DNA from: Rhipidocladum racemiflorum
Lineage: Eukaryota; Streptophyta; Magnoliopsida; Poales; Poaceae
Assembly (NCBI GenBank): GCA_036346355.1
Contig: CM070570.1
Coordinates: forward strand, 49,615,592-49,679,591
DNA: 64,000 bases
Reading direction: 5' to 3'
The translations under genes were made by a program, and so were the position numbers. Below the pieces are notes generated by a model, which was not told the DNA's origin, did no database searches, and saw only the letters and a program-made list of their open reading frames with translations. Positions 45,501 to 57,000 of this stretch are shown one piece after another (the stretch's first letter is position 1; each line of letters starts with the position of its first letter).

Positions 45501-47257
45501 TGAGTGACCATGTGTGGTGCTCCCAATGGTTTATGATAAGTTATTGACAAAGGAAAGTTTTGTGCTTTGAGTAAATGTTGATTTGAAACTGAGTTTATAA
45601 GTTTTGGTTGATGAAAATGTGAAGGCGGTAGTATCGGCGATGAACTCCAGAGTGCGGAGGAAGCGGTAGTACCGTGTGTGAGAGCGGTATCTTTTTCCAG
45701 AGAGCAGCAAAAACGTGATCTTTGAAATTTTGGCTAAGTCTCAGTTGAGCGGCGATCGAGTTGAAATCCGGTAGTGCCGAGGAGCTCAACGATCCGGAGG
45801 TTAGAGTCCCAGATAGTGCCGGATGAGCGATAGTACCGCTAGTGAGAAGCGGTTGCTTTTTTCCAGAGAGGTGCAAAAAGTTGATGTCTGGAATTTTGGC
45901 TAAGTGTCAGGTGGCGGCGATGCATCGACGGCTAAAATGCAGATCTTTGCCGTGAAGCGGCGATACCGGTGGCAAGCAACGATCGCCAAGTGTAAAAGCG
46001 GTAGTGCTGGTTTTATCGAGTTTTGATGAATTTGTTGGTTTTGATTATTTGATACATGCATAATGTTAGGTATGAACATATGTGATGCATCATGATGTTT
46101 TTGAGATAATGTGAGTCAAGTGAGAAAGACTTGTGCTCGGAAAAGTTTTTCGTTTATTGATGTGCGAGGATCGAGGTTCGATGTAGGTCGAGGCGACCAG
46201 GACTAGGCTCGAGGGAGGAGGTGAGGTCCGTGACGGTAATGATGCCGTGAGGATGCATTGAAGAGGATCAAGGTGCATGATCAATGAATGGAGTTGAGAC
46301 GATTCAATGCGGTCGCAAGCTAGGTGGTCCGACAGGAGTTCGGATGCATAAAGACTTGGGCCGGTTGAGTCGGGTGTGTGTTGGACTCAGTCGGACTTAG
46401 TCGGATGTGTGTTGGCCTTGTAATGTGGTCAAGGCTGGTGGGTCTTATATAAAGAGGTTCTAGGGGTTTAGAACCTAAGAGTTTTTAGGGTTTTGACAAG
46501 AGAGAAAGTTTTTAGGGTTCTAACTTTTGAGGAGTTAGGGTTTGGTGCTGTCCTCCTTCTATGAAGGGTTGTGTAATCCATCAAAAGGAGTAAAGGATCA
46601 AACTTTGGGCAATCTCTGATGTCAATTCATGTTTGCTCTTGATTTTCTTTCTTGCTTTTGGATGTTTCTTTCAATCTTGTGATTTGAGTTGTTCTAGTTC
46701 AAGTGATTCCTGAATTAGATTGCTAGAACATCAAGGATCATCACGTGATTGATTTGGATCCTTTCTATTGGTCTGTTTGATCGAATTTTCAGTTTTTAGG
46801 GTTTTGCTCGGTTCTTACCTCTTAGTAGATCAAACTGAAATTCGTGATCTTTTTGCATCCAATTTATTTAATCTTTGATTGGGATAGAACCTAGATAGTC
46901 TAAGGAAACTACGTTCAAAATTTGGGATCAATTGGATCAACGGATCAAAAGTTATGCATGTTTTTCGTTTTTGAAATCGTGCTGATTTTTACTGTTCACG
47001 TGACCTGCGGTAGTACCGCCCCCAGAGCGCGGTAGTGCCACCCGAGACTGAAATTTTTGAAAAAAAACTTTGGTTCCTTGATTAAGGCTTTGTGTAGGTT
47101 CTTTTTGGTGCTTCTACTAGGTGATTAAAGTCATATTGAACTAGTAGAAGGACTTTCCGCTGCGAAGAGGGTTTGAATTCGTTAATTTGCAAAAGTCGGT
47201 TGAATTTTTATTCGGCGTCTATTCACCTCCCCTCTAGTCGCCATATCCGTTCCTACA
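45501..47257 (+). repeat. 3' LTR of the copia element
   Basis: Same borders as the 5' LTR. The region 45630-46000, with the GCGGTAGTACCGC motifs, differs from 37160-37540 by clustered replacements (for example CAGATCTTTGCCG against CGGTACTGCCGG). The last kilobase is almost identical. Confidence 0.94.
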
Positions 47258-47403
47258 GGCAGAGTACATGCGTATGTTCAAATGAAAAATCAGAATGCAT
47301 ATGTAAATAGAACAGCTAATATTTAATATTACCAACCGTTGAAAATGTTCAAATATACAGTGACATTACATAGTGGATAATTAACATTACATAAATAAAA
47401 AGT

Positions 47404-47621
47404 TCAATTATCGTCGTCACTCCGTGGGGGGCTGCCGCTGTCCTCGCTATCATATTTATCCTTCTGCTTTATGCGTAAGTAAACCGGTGGCGACATGGTG
47501 AACGTCGTCCTCCTCGGAGGAGGATGATGAGCTCCCCCAGCGGATGACGGTGACGTCCTCCTCCTCCTCTTCTTCCTCCTCCTCCTCCTCCTCCTCGTCG
47601 TCGTCGTCGTCCTCGTCCTCG

Positions 47622-47653
<32 letters not shown>

Positions 47654-47846
47654 ATAAATGCGTCATCGTAAACCGTGCGTCGTCGTCGTCCCTCCTCCTA
47701 AATGCGTTGTCGTCCTTCTAAGTAAATCGGCGGCGCGCTCTTTTCTTGGTGGCGGCGGGAGGTGCCTGGGGTGGAGGCGGCACTGGGGACAATGGCTCAG
47801 AGTCGGAGGAGTCAGAGGAGCTGGCGGGAGACACAGGCTCTGCCAT
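47404..47846 (-). pseudogene. Small CACTA-1 ORF with proline-rich start
   Basis: On the - strand an ATG at 47846 reads MAEPVSPASSSDSSDSEPLS, then a proline-rich stretch. After a frame change near 47660 it continues through a triplet microsatellite into SPPVYLRIKQKDKYDSEDSG and ends at 47404. It lies just inside the right end of CACTA-1, in the direction of the other two genes, and may be a first exon of one of them or a separate product. No recognised domain; a low-complexity protein of unknown role. Confidence 0.4.
47558..47653. repeat. Triplet microsatellite (CCT/CGT)n
   Basis: About 95 bases of CCTCCTCCT running into CGTCGTCCTCGTC. Frame-dependent it encodes basic, acidic or threonine/arginine runs, so the reading frame across it cannot be trusted. 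Confidence 0.92.
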
Positions 47847-47999
47847 GATCGGAAGAGGAAGATCGATCGAGACCGGTCTCTGTCGGTCTTGAGTTCTCCA
47901 TCTCGCTCACTCTGTTTATACTTCGCGCGGGATGAACACGAAGAAGAGAAGCGCAGCGGGATCGAGGCGTCAGCGGGAGATCGTGCGTTAAATACAAAG

Positions 48000-48397
48000 A
48001 ATCGGCGCTTATCGGTACGGTTGGTTACACTAACCGATCTTGATGTGGTCTCATCGATGCCGGTTGGTTACACCAACCCGCACTAAGAAGCCAAGAAGCG
48101 AGCAGATCGCTTAGTACCGGTTCATGTAACCAACCGGTACTGAAGATCGAGAATCAGTACCGGTTGGTTACATGAACCGGTACTAAGCAGTCTGCTCTGC
48201 TCCTTGGCTTCTTAGTGCGGGTTGGTGTAACCAACCGTGCATCTTGATGATCTACATCGGCAATAGGTTAGTGTAACCAACGATCGATGGTCCCCGGACC
48301 TGTAGACCGTTCAACCGGGACTGATGTAAATGTCAGTCCCGGTTCATGCATGACCGGTACTGATGGGCCGGTATGGAAGGTCAGATCTGTAGTAGTG
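48000..48397. repeat. Right terminal and subterminal repeats of CACTA-1
   Basis: Copies of ACCGGTTGGTTACA/TGTAACCAACCGGT and GACTGATG motifs leading to the terminus GTAGTAGTG at 48397. The motif carries a GTAACC/GGTTAC spacer, unlike the GTATCC spacer of the 31951 cluster and the left end. Confidence 0.92.
48062..48236. repeat. Long near-perfect hairpin in the right end of CACTA-1
   Basis: Arms of about 82 bases (48062-48143 and 48154-48236) around a 10-base loop. The arms contain two subterminal motifs and a unique CCGCACTAAGAAGCCAAG stretch. Mismatches cluster in a few positions near 48098-48108. Confidence 0.9.
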
Positions 48398-48400
48398 AGA

Positions 48401-49130
48401 CACCGACCATTACCCAAGTAAATACTCCTCCAAAATACTAATTAATCGTCGAACAATTCAATTCGTCGCAGCCTAGCTCACCAGAGCACACGTATAAACA
48501 GTGTAAATCAGCGCAAGAGAACACGTCAGCGCAACGGGAGATCGAGAACGACGCGATAAAATTAAAAAAAAAAAAAAACGATCAGCGGCATCATCATGCG
48601 TCGTCTCGGCTGCCGGCGACGCACGCGTCGGCACTGCAGCTACGGTCCCGTCTCATTTCGCCTTCTTGCGGCAGGTAGAGGCCGCAATATATTGCGGCGT
48701 AGGCTCAGAGCTCCACACGTGCTCGATCGCCGTGTTTCTTTATCCGGTGGAGCCCACGTGTCGGGAGTTTGGCCATGGGAGAGGTAGCAGCTCCCTGCTG
48801 CGTTTACCAGTACTAGCTAGCCACTCGAGGCTCGGCTCTCACACACTAATCTGAGGTTAGGAAAGTAATAAACAACGAGGTTGAGATTGATATAGAGACA
48901 AGCTCAGGCCTCTGCTGTGATCCATGGCAGTTGGAGATCTGCCTGCCGACATGGACAGACGCATTCGTTGCCGACAGGCCGTCCGGGCTTCGCCGACGAC
49001 ATCTGTCGGATTTTTTTCGAAAGAATTTTTCAGCGTGCGATGAACGTGTCAGCTGGCTCGGCGACCTCCTGGGCACAGTATCACACACCACACGACAAAC
49101 GTACGCCGATTCTCGTGTTCCGGCCGAGGA
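48401..49130. other. Low-copy-looking flank of CACTA-1
   Basis: Mixed composition with an A-run (48566-48580) and several short open frames (such as 48596-48787 on +) without recognisable domains. It could be host intergenic or promoter sequence. No gene can be supported. Confidence 0.4.
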
Positions 49131-49138
49131 GTAGTGTT

Positions 49139-49935
49139 TAGGGATCGGATCGGATACGGTTGAATATCGTCCTATTCATATCTGTATCTGTATTTTTTAT
49201 CGAATACAGAATCGAATACGAATAGTGTCGAATCTGTAATCGAATCTGAATTATACAGGATAATATCGATTCTGAATCTGGATCGAATACGGATCGGAAT
49301 CAACATGGATACGAATAATATTAGTCGGATATTTTAAAATCCAATTTCAGTTTTTTTCCAAAATCAGTTCAAATTTAAATTCAAAATTCCAAAAGAAATA
49401 TATTTGTATGTCTTTTTTTTGCCTTTTTATCCCTAGCTTGTCATACATGTGACTCTGTGAGTAACAATGTACCCCCATTGCAATAATTAAACCAAATGAT
49501 TTGCAGCTGGCATATGCTGCTGAATCCTAAGTAGCCCTCCTGAAACGCCACTTACCAATTTCTGTACCACCTTTACCCAAATATCTCCAAATTAGCATCT
49601 AGCACACATGAACACATTATATCTTGTCATCCAATGCACGGACCCGATTATACGAAGCAGTGAAACAAGTTAAATTGTTAATGTGTTATTCTGAAACGTG
49701 TTATTCGGATAATATCCGTATGTCATATTCGGATATTATCCGAACAAAAACTCGGATATTCCGTATCCATCGGATAATCAGTGTTTCATATCTGTATCCG
49801 TATCCATGTAAATTATCTATATCCATATCCTTATCCGAGAAATCAACTGGATATCTGTAAAACTATCCAAATCATCATCCAAATCAATTCGGTCGGTCGG
49901 TCGGTCGGAAAATATCCGTACCAGTTCCATCCCTA
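49139..49935. mobile_element. hAT-3: non-autonomous hAT element with perfect 8-bp TSD
   Basis: Ends TAGGGATCGGATCGGATACGG and, inverted, TAGGGATGGAACTGGTACGG, flanked on both sides by GTAGTGTT (49131-49138, 49936-49943). The subterminal parts are full of GGATAC/GTATCC and GAATACGAAT words in both orientations. No coding capacity in 797 bases. Confidence 0.9.
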
Positions 49936-49943
49936 GTAGTGTT

Positions 49944-50381
49944 AACCCCATAATACAATTTTGACAGGTCAGTTTATTGGCTTGGCTTGGAACGAGTCTC
50001 TAACGATGAAATATGGATAATATATTTCCAACACTCATTACGTATAGACTTAAAATGTGGCTAGAAGTTAGCTGTAAATATTTTTAAAAATTTGTATTAG
50101 CTGGATCTTGAACTCAAAGCTTTTATGTTTTGATTCTGTACTAAGATACATATACTAAACAGTTCATTTGAAAACTTAAACTTATAAAAAATGATGGACA
50201 ATATCATTAATAGTAGCTACGCCGACGTTGCCTGCGAGGGTCTCGCCTCGTACGGGAATGTTGTACTTATTAATATCCAAACACTGTTCGGGCTCCTCCT
50301 GGCTTGTACCGGAGGGAAATGATTGAACTACTGAAGTGAATGTTCAGGAGCACAAATGTGTCACTGGAACCAGGGTTCACC
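49944..50381. other. Spacer between hAT-3 and CACTA-2, nothing recognised
   Basis: AT-rich to 50215, then a short GC-richer stretch (50220-50370). No open frame or repeat border. Confidence 0.4.
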
Positions 50382-50891
50382 CATTGCTACATAAAAATTT
50401 ATATTAAACGTCGATTTTGATAGACCATCTATGATGAAAAATATCACAGATAGTTTTATAGTGCAACTATCAGTGACAATATCACAGACGGTTCTATAAA
50501 GAAACCGTCTGTGATATACGGCAATATCACAGATGGTTTTATACTAAAATCGTCTGTGATGACTCATGTAGCCATCACAGACGGTTCTATTTTAAAACCG
50601 TCTAGAACCGTCTGTGATATATTATTATTACGGAAGGTTCTAGCTTCAAACCGTTTGTCATACAAATTTTGGCTAAGTGTTCAAATTTACCATGACTTAA
50701 ATTTGAGCCATCCAATTCATAGCAAATTTGAAAATGTGAGGGTGTACCATATGTATTTCATTCGGTTTTATCAGTGCTCATATTGGCATGTTAGCGTTTT
50801 TCTTCTTCAAACCGTATTCGGAGTATGAGAATACTAAAATCATTGCTCGGGTGCTTGTGAAGTTAAGGGGAGGGGGATGTGTTATATTTCA

Positions 50892-51007
50892 AATGCAATC
50901 ATACCAACTCTGCAGTACTAAATCATGTAAGAATTTCGAAGTTAAGCGTGCTCGGGCGAGAGTAGTACTAGGATGGGTGATCTCTTGGGAAGTGCTCGTG
51001 TTGCGTT
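50892..51007 (+). pseudogene. 5S rRNA-derived sequence inside CACTA-2
   Basis: About 116 bases aligning end to end with plant 5S rRNA: ATGCAATCATACC at the 5' end, then a diverged stretch (50907-50936), then GAAGTTAAGCGTGCTCGGGC through GGATGGGTGATCTCTTGGGA to CTCGTGTTGCG. The internal control region for RNA polymerase III (A box, intermediate element GTAGTAC, C box) is nearly intact. No T-run terminator follows. Divergence at 50907-50936 argues against a functional gene. Confidence 0.85.
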
Positions 51008-51030
51008 AAAATCGGCGATAAAACTCATTA

Positions 51031-51066
51031 GTTAAGCGTGCGTGATTGGGCGAAAGTAATACTAAC
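51031..51066 (+). pseudogene. Second, partial 5S rRNA-like fragment
   Basis: GTTAAGCGTGCGTGATTGGG then CGAAAGTAATACTAA repeats the middle of the 5S-like block 24 bases downstream. It is followed by a copy of the sequence that precedes the first block (GAGGGTGTACCATATG near 50738 against GAGGATGTACCATATG near 51084). Confidence 0.75.
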
Positions 51067-51170
51067 TAAGAAATTTGGAAATATGAGGATGTACCATATG
51101 TTTATTAGTGCTGAACCAATGTGGGTTTTATGCATATCACAGACGGTTCGTGGGTAGAACTGTCTGTCAT

Positions 51171-51372
51171 TGGCGAAGCCAGAAAAAGTTTAGAGTCTGG
51201 GCGAATTTAATTATGGTCTGGGCTGAGCCTGAGTGCCAGTTGCCATGTAACCTAGGCCTGAACTTTGCTGGATAAATCACTAAATGACCCATTTGCTAGC
51301 CCTAATATATGGTCATTAGGCTTTGAGCCCGGGCAACAGCCCAAGCCCGCCGAGCCCTGGCTCTGCCGGTGC
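51171..51372. mobile_element. Possible MITE-like insertion in CACTA-2
   Basis: Starts TGGCGAAGCCAG and ends CTGGCTCTGCC, an 11-bp imperfect inverted repeat, and interrupts the series of GTCTGTGAT motifs. The flanks (CTGTCAT, CTGTGAT) may include a decayed target duplication. Superfamily not assigned. Confidence 0.45.
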
Positions 51373-51562
51373 CGTCTGTGATAACCTATTATCACAGACG
51401 GTTCGTGACTAGAACCGTCTGTAATGTGGTTTTTACAGATGGTTCAGAAACCGTCTGTGATATGCAACGATTATCATAGACACATAATTACAGACGGTTT
51501 TTCGAACCGTCTGTGATGACGTTTTCGAATTGTCTGTGATGTCTTTCTCTGTAGTAGTGACC

Positions 51563-52926
51563 TAACCGTTATCGTAAAGAAATTCGCTACTGCGTTGATA
51601 CCAAAAATCGTCGATTTTCGAACGAAAATTGCTAGAAATCGCATAAATCCAAAATCCAATTTTTTTTGAAAAAATAATAATCAAAAAGCGATGATTTTTC
51701 GTGGAAATCGACGATTTTTCGTGAAAAATCAACATACTTGTTTAACTTTTTGGCGGTCGATTTTTTGGAGCGATTTTAGTCGATTTTTTATTAATATCGA
51801 ACGATTTCTACCAATTTTTGATTAGTTTGTGACACGTAAATTTTTTTAAATTTTCAAAATTTTTTTGAATTAGACCGGTTTTTGAACCTGACTAGAACAC
51901 TACATAGACTGCTGAAACATTATGTACGTGCGTAAATTTTTTTTTCTTTTGCTGAATTCTACATTATCCTTTATTATTTACCATACGCAAGCGGGATTGC
52001 TGATGTTGAGTTTGGGCCAGGTTTGTTTCTATTTCCTTCGTACCCTCTGTAAATACACCCCTATAGATCATAGGTTAAATCCAATATTTTTAATGTAAAT
52101 ATCTCTATTTGTAACTCTCTTTGTACAGTGAAATTCATCTTTGTGCGTTCATAGTTTTTTCGAAATAGTTTTCCATGTGAATTTCATGTCTCTTGTTCTT
52201 CTTTTTTTATTGTGCATTTTATGACAGCCGAGTATATATTGGTAAATCATTTCATTAACACCATGTTTAGCTATCAAGAATTGGATCGGATTTATAGAAT
52301 TAATTCGAATTCTATTTCAATAGATTTGACTAGGCCAATAAGCGCGGCGCATGCTGCGCGTGTGAACAAAAAATAATCTCATATTTTTTTCCACGGAGAA
52401 AAAATAGATCTAGATGTATTTTCAAAATTTTTGGAGGCTCGAGAAATATTAGATATCGAGCTGAAAAAAAATACACATATTTCTGTTGACGAAAATATGT
52501 TTTCTGGGGAAAACGAAGAAAGGACCTAGATGTAAAAATCGGGGACCTATTTGTTATATTTTTGGACCTCACCGCTATCCCGAAAAAGTAGAAAAGGGCT
52601 CGCTCGCGATTCATATCTAACAGGAAGCTCTTTTCATAAAGTAACGAGCAAGGGACTCAAACGTGATCTAGAAAAAAATTTTCTTGCCCTCACAAAAAAT
52701 CGCGAAGAATATATTCGTAAATCTGCAGGGATATATCCGTGATTTAAAGAAATGGGGGGTTTTTTCGCAAGAAAGGCGGGATGACAGGTGGATGCCCCAC
52801 TGAGCCCCAAAGCTCCCATCTTTAATGGATTCGAGTTAATTCCAATTCACTTTTTTTTGTCTGGCTGTCCTTTGGGATGGAATTACATTCCCAATTCTCT
52901 TGATTGCCGATGGATGCAGTTGCTAG
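51563..52926. other. AT-rich repetitive spacer, no gene
   Basis: 51580-51830 is dense in CGATTTTT and AAAATCG words in both orientations. 52260-52915 contains inverted AATTGG/CCAATT words at its edges that hint at an old MITE. No coding region is supported. Confidence 0.45.
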
Positions 52927-53130
52927 TAGGGTTGGCTATTGAGTGCTTAACTCATGCAAGCTCGTTAAAAAATTAGCTCGACTCAGCTCATTAAGCTAAC
53001 GAGCTAAAAAGTGAGCAGCTCATGAGCCACGTTGGTTAAGATGAATTAAACTAAGCTAAGCCACGTGATTTAGGGTAATTAGTTAGGAGCTAAGCTAAAC
53101 GACGTTGTGAACATATGCCACACATTAATA

Positions 53131-53378
53131 TAGGGGGCAGAAGTATATGTAGCTACCCCGTGTCACAGGACACTGGGTCAACAAAAATTAGTGTATGTTA
53201 GCCTATATATATAAAAATTATTGTATATTAGTCTATATATATAGTATATGTGAACCCCTTTGATCTAAATCTTGTGATACCGGGAGGCAAATATAAGCAA
53301 ATGGTAAGAATAATAAATTGTTATCACATATATGATGAAGTGGTGAGCTCGATGATTTTTTTTCTAGTTCCGCCCCTG
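53131..53378 (-). mobile_element. hAT-type MITE, copy 2 (TSD CATTAATA)
   Basis: Reverse-orientation copy of 25549-25798, from TAGGGGGCAGAAG to TTCCGCCCCTG, with a perfect 8-bp duplication CATTAATA (53123-53130, 53379-53386). It lies in the left subterminal part of hAT-2. Confidence 0.93.
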
Positions 53379-53465
53379 CATTAATATATATTCGTGCCAA
53401 CTTTGACCCGTCCAAGGGCTAGTCGTTTCCCACTGTTGGTATAACAAGGCATAAAAGTCGGGATC

Positions 53466-54065
53466 TTACCACTCATAAACCCATCGGGTGGGAGTTTGTG
53501 CATGAGCATCCGGGATGGCGTAGTCATAGCCTCTATATGAGCCATAACTCTCTTGCGTCTCCGTGGCACTGTACGAGCTACAGCTATCATGTGGTGCAGC
53601 ATGGCTATACAGATGGTCCTTTCCTGCAGTAGTCGTCCTTTGTGATTGAGGAGCCTCATGGTCTCTGTCTTGTGTAGCATGAGTGTGCTGGGACTCCCTT
53701 GTAAATTCTACAGGACGTTGTCCTTCTGAGTGGGAAGTGGGAGCGAGAGGGGTATCATCACCGGGCTTACCCCCATCGCTGTCCGACTTGGATCTGCTAT
53801 CATTGGACTCTTGGTACGGGGGGCTTCGACGGTCTCTAGGAGTGCTATCAGTCGAGTCATCACTCCCGACATATGTGGGACCCTTCCCCTTTTTTTGGAT
53901 GGGGCACTTTTTTTGTGGAAAATCTTGTCGTAACTGTTGGGTGCTTCCTCTTCCCAGTGTGACTATCACCCACTGTCTTGTCGGCCCATTCCGGGATGCT
54001 TGTAATGCCAGTATGCTTTCGCAATGTAACAGGGTCAACCGGGTCTGTCACAATGTGCGATGGGA
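53466..54065 (-). pseudogene. C-terminal tail of the hAT-2 transposase
   Basis: The - strand continues from the solo LTR with LPSHIVTDPVDPVTLRKHTG, then IPEWADKTVGDSHTGKRK. After a frame change near 53880 comes a low-complexity tail (YVGSDDSTDS, then PPYQESNDSRSKSDSDGG) with Ser/Tyr/Gly repeats near the end (SYSATETQESYGSYRGYDYA), finishing TRWVYEW and a TAA at 53466. Such a disordered Ser/Asp- and Tyr/Gly-rich end is common in plant DUF659-hAT transposases (family knowledge). The join to the main body is the solo-LTR insertion site. Confidence 0.75.
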
Positions 54066-54070
54066 GGGGG

Positions 54071-57000
54071 TGTATCGGGACCCAAATTTGCAAATCCAGA
54101 CCCTCTGTGTATTTAGCACTAGTCCAGGATCACGCTAGTGCACACAGTCTCAACATCGGTATATATCACAATCATACTCAACAATATAGTAAAGTACTTT
54201 ATTTTAAAATACCAAACTGATTGCTCGACCTTAAGGTTACGATACAAAGATACACCACGCAGGGCAAAAACTTATAGAGATAAACTGCAGCGGAATAAAA
54301 ACATCGACGTGGCACCATCCAGCATACCACAGACAACTGACTTGGCTCGCTCCCTAGTTAGCCGGATCTTCCTGGAGCTTCTCCTCCAAAGCTGGTGTAG
54401 CCTCTTCTTCAACTGATGTTGTATTGTTGCAAAGGGTGAGTACTTGGTACTCAGCAAGTCATGCATAGAATGCAAGCTAATATGCTACATGCATGGCTTA
54501 TTATAAAGGATAGGCTAACAGGCTCGTTTGCAGTCAAGCAGCATTTAAGAATACGGTAATAAATTGCAAAGCAGTAAAACAATAATGTAGATAATAACTT
54601 TCACAATAATTTGCACAAGTAAAACATTCCACAATCCTAAGTACAATTCAACCTTCCAAACCCAAGCATTGTTCAAACCAAGTTATTTTCATTAAAGTCT
54701 AACCCTTGACTGTAATCCCCGAGCAATGTCCAATGCCGCGGACTCGGCTATTCGAATAGATTTTACACTCTGCAGAGGTTATGCACTTTACCCACAAGAT
54801 ACAGTTAAACACCACAAAGGCGAGTGATCGTAACAAAGCCTTTCAGAAACCGCAAACTTTACAAGTGAACCTCTCTGGTTTTGCCATACACTATCCCTTC
54901 CCTCAGTGGAGGCGAAGTATGGGACCGACACACCGTTGGACGGGTACCATGCCATAGCCCTGATATGCTCCCCCTTCAAGCTACACAAAAGGTGTAGTTG
55001 ATACCCCGAGGTCCCACAAGCAAGTTATTAGCAACTTATTCAACTAGGTCCGTCCCATTACAGACATGTGGTTGCACGTTTGACTCAGATCAAAGGCTTG
55101 CAAGGTTAAGTCCTTAGGATGACCAGGGCAAGACTACCCGAAGAACCAAAACGACTTCCCCGATGCCAATCATGGCCCACCCGATCATTCTTGTCACTTG
55201 CCCCAGTCCAAATCTATTTATCAAACCCAGTTGATTACCATGCACCACGTATCATCATCAACATCACAACACATGATACTTCTCAAAAACAAGTTCAATA
55301 TCTCATTAAGTCAATATTAACATTTGATTGTCCAAATCATGTCATGTGTACGTAGCAGGTCTAAGCAATATGCCTAAATACCCAATGTTGGCAATTTTAA
55401 TAATGTCCAACTATTTACTCCACAACTAGGATGACAAAGGGTTCATGGCACATAATTATATAATCAAGGTGTCATACTGCAATTTGGCATTTACCTAATT
55501 CCCAGAAATAATTAAATCAATCTCTAGTTAAACTAGCATGCAATAATTTAATTCAAACTAATTTTTTAAAAATAGGAGCAATATGATCAAAGCATAACTT
55601 GACTTCAAAAAGTACTTGTTCTTGGTCTTAAGCTGACTCCTGGGTCAAAACTTCACCTTCGAAGCCTTCGGGCACTTCAACGTCTACTCGTAACGCGCAA
55701 AATAGCAATAAATAAATAAAGAGTACACAAAAAGTGTCCAAAAACTCAAATAAAATTCATAAACAGAAAGAGCACAATTTTATAAATTTTTAGAAATTTG
55801 AATCATCCAAATCGGAGTTAAAACGCAAAAGTTATAAGCGTTTGAAGTTTGAAAAATCAAATAAAAGAATAAACCGAATTAATTCATTTATTTTTCTATC
55901 GAAAAACTGATTTATTGCGTCATCATGACACGTGGACCAATCAAAAGCTGTCACGTCGCCTAGGGTCCATGGACCCAGCGCACGGCTCAGCTCGGGTCCA
56001 CCGTGGACCCGGTCCACGGGCCCATGTCCCTTTGACAAGCGGGCCCGACTAGGTGACGTCAGCGCTGACGTCAGCACGGCTCGGCCGGAGGGACGGCTGA
56101 CATGCGGGCTCCACCGTGACATCATCATGATGTCACGGTGCGGTTGGCTGACCCGCTGACACGCGGACCCCACGCCGACAAGACGGGTGGCGTCGGCCGA
56201 CGGCCGAGCCGACCGGCGCTGCGATTACTGGGCTACGTGGCACGATCTGGGCCATCGGTTTGAAATCCGACGGTCCAGATTGGATCTAACCTCACGCGTT
56301 TTGGATCTACGCGGTTGATCTGGACCGTTTGATTTGAATCGGACGGTTAGGATCCGATCGGATTTCACCGCATCGTGGGCCGACGTGGCATGACCCGGCG
56401 TGCGACGCGTGGCTCAATCTGGACCGTGTGATTTGGATCGGATGACCGAGATCTAATCTAGCGCTACCATGTGAGTGAACCCTAACCGTACGATCTAGAT
56501 CTAACAGCTGCGATTGAATCTAATCACAGTGCGGTTCAAGGCTACGTGGCGCGATCTAAACCGTTAGATCTGGATCTAACGGTCCACAACGCATCTGGGC
56601 TCTAAGGTTTGGGAATGCACGTGGGCTAACCTGAGTCGTTGGATGGAGATCCGACGGCTGTCCGAGCTCGGAGCGGCGATGGCGGTGCAGCGGCGTGAGG
56701 TTGCCGGAGCCGAAGAAGATGACGGGTCCGATGGCGCTTGGCTGCGATTTCGGCGACGTGAGTGCGTCCTACGGCTGCGGCTCAACGTGGGGGCTCCGGA
56801 TGCGACCTTGGACGCGGCGGGGGTGGCTCCACAACGACGGCGCACATGCAAAACCGAAGCGGAACCCTTCCCCACTCCGGCGAGCGATTGCGAGAGGACG
56901 GCGACGGCTCGAGCGCGATTAGCTAGGGCAAAAGAGACGCACGAAGAAGGGTGACAAGGCGGCGGGGTCTAGTCCTTAAATGGGCCTCGGCTTCGGCGCA

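Larger units (their letters stand above)
37038..47257 (+). mobile_element. SIRE/Maximus-type Ty1/copia retrotransposon inserted in CACTA-1
   Basis: Complete element: two LTRs of 1755 and 1757 bases, a PBS, a long gag with two zinc knuckles, pol in the order PR-INT-RT-RNaseH, a 1.1-kb 3' noncoding region, a PPT, and the 5-bp TSD GGCAG on both sides (37033-37037, 47258-47262). Gag length, the two knuckles and the AAGGGGGAGA tracts fit the SIRE/Maximus lineage. Near-identical LTRs over long stretches imply a young insertion. Confidence 0.95.
26711..48397 (-). mobile_element. CACTA-1: 21.7-kb En/Spm-type transposon with nested copia
   Basis: The left end CACTACTACGG at 26711 and right end GTAGTAGTG at 48397 are inverted CACTA termini. 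The 3-bp TSD AGA is present on both sides (26708-26710, 48398-48400). Both ends carry dense AGTACCGGTT-type subterminal repeats. The - strand carries an N-terminal-like ORF (near 47400-47846), TNP2 (32553-35874) and a TNP1-like/protease gene (27184-30829). A SIRE-type copia occupies 37038-47257; without it the element is about 11.5 kb. Confidence 0.95.
50382..51559. mobile_element. CACTA-2: non-autonomous CACTA element (TSD ACC)
   Basis: The right end GTAGTAGTG at 51559 is a canonical inverted terminus. The left end is degenerate (CATTGCTACATAAAAA at 50382). ACC flanks both sides (50379-50381, 51560-51562). Subterminal motif ATCACAGACGGTT and its inverse AACCGTCTGTGAT recur near 50430-50640 and 51130-51540, a different family from CACTA-1. 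No transposase. The interior has a 5S rRNA-like block. Confidence 0.87.

Noticed and set aside
52260..52915. Possible MITE with AATTGG-type inverted ends
   Set aside because: End similarity is short with gaps and no TSD could be found.
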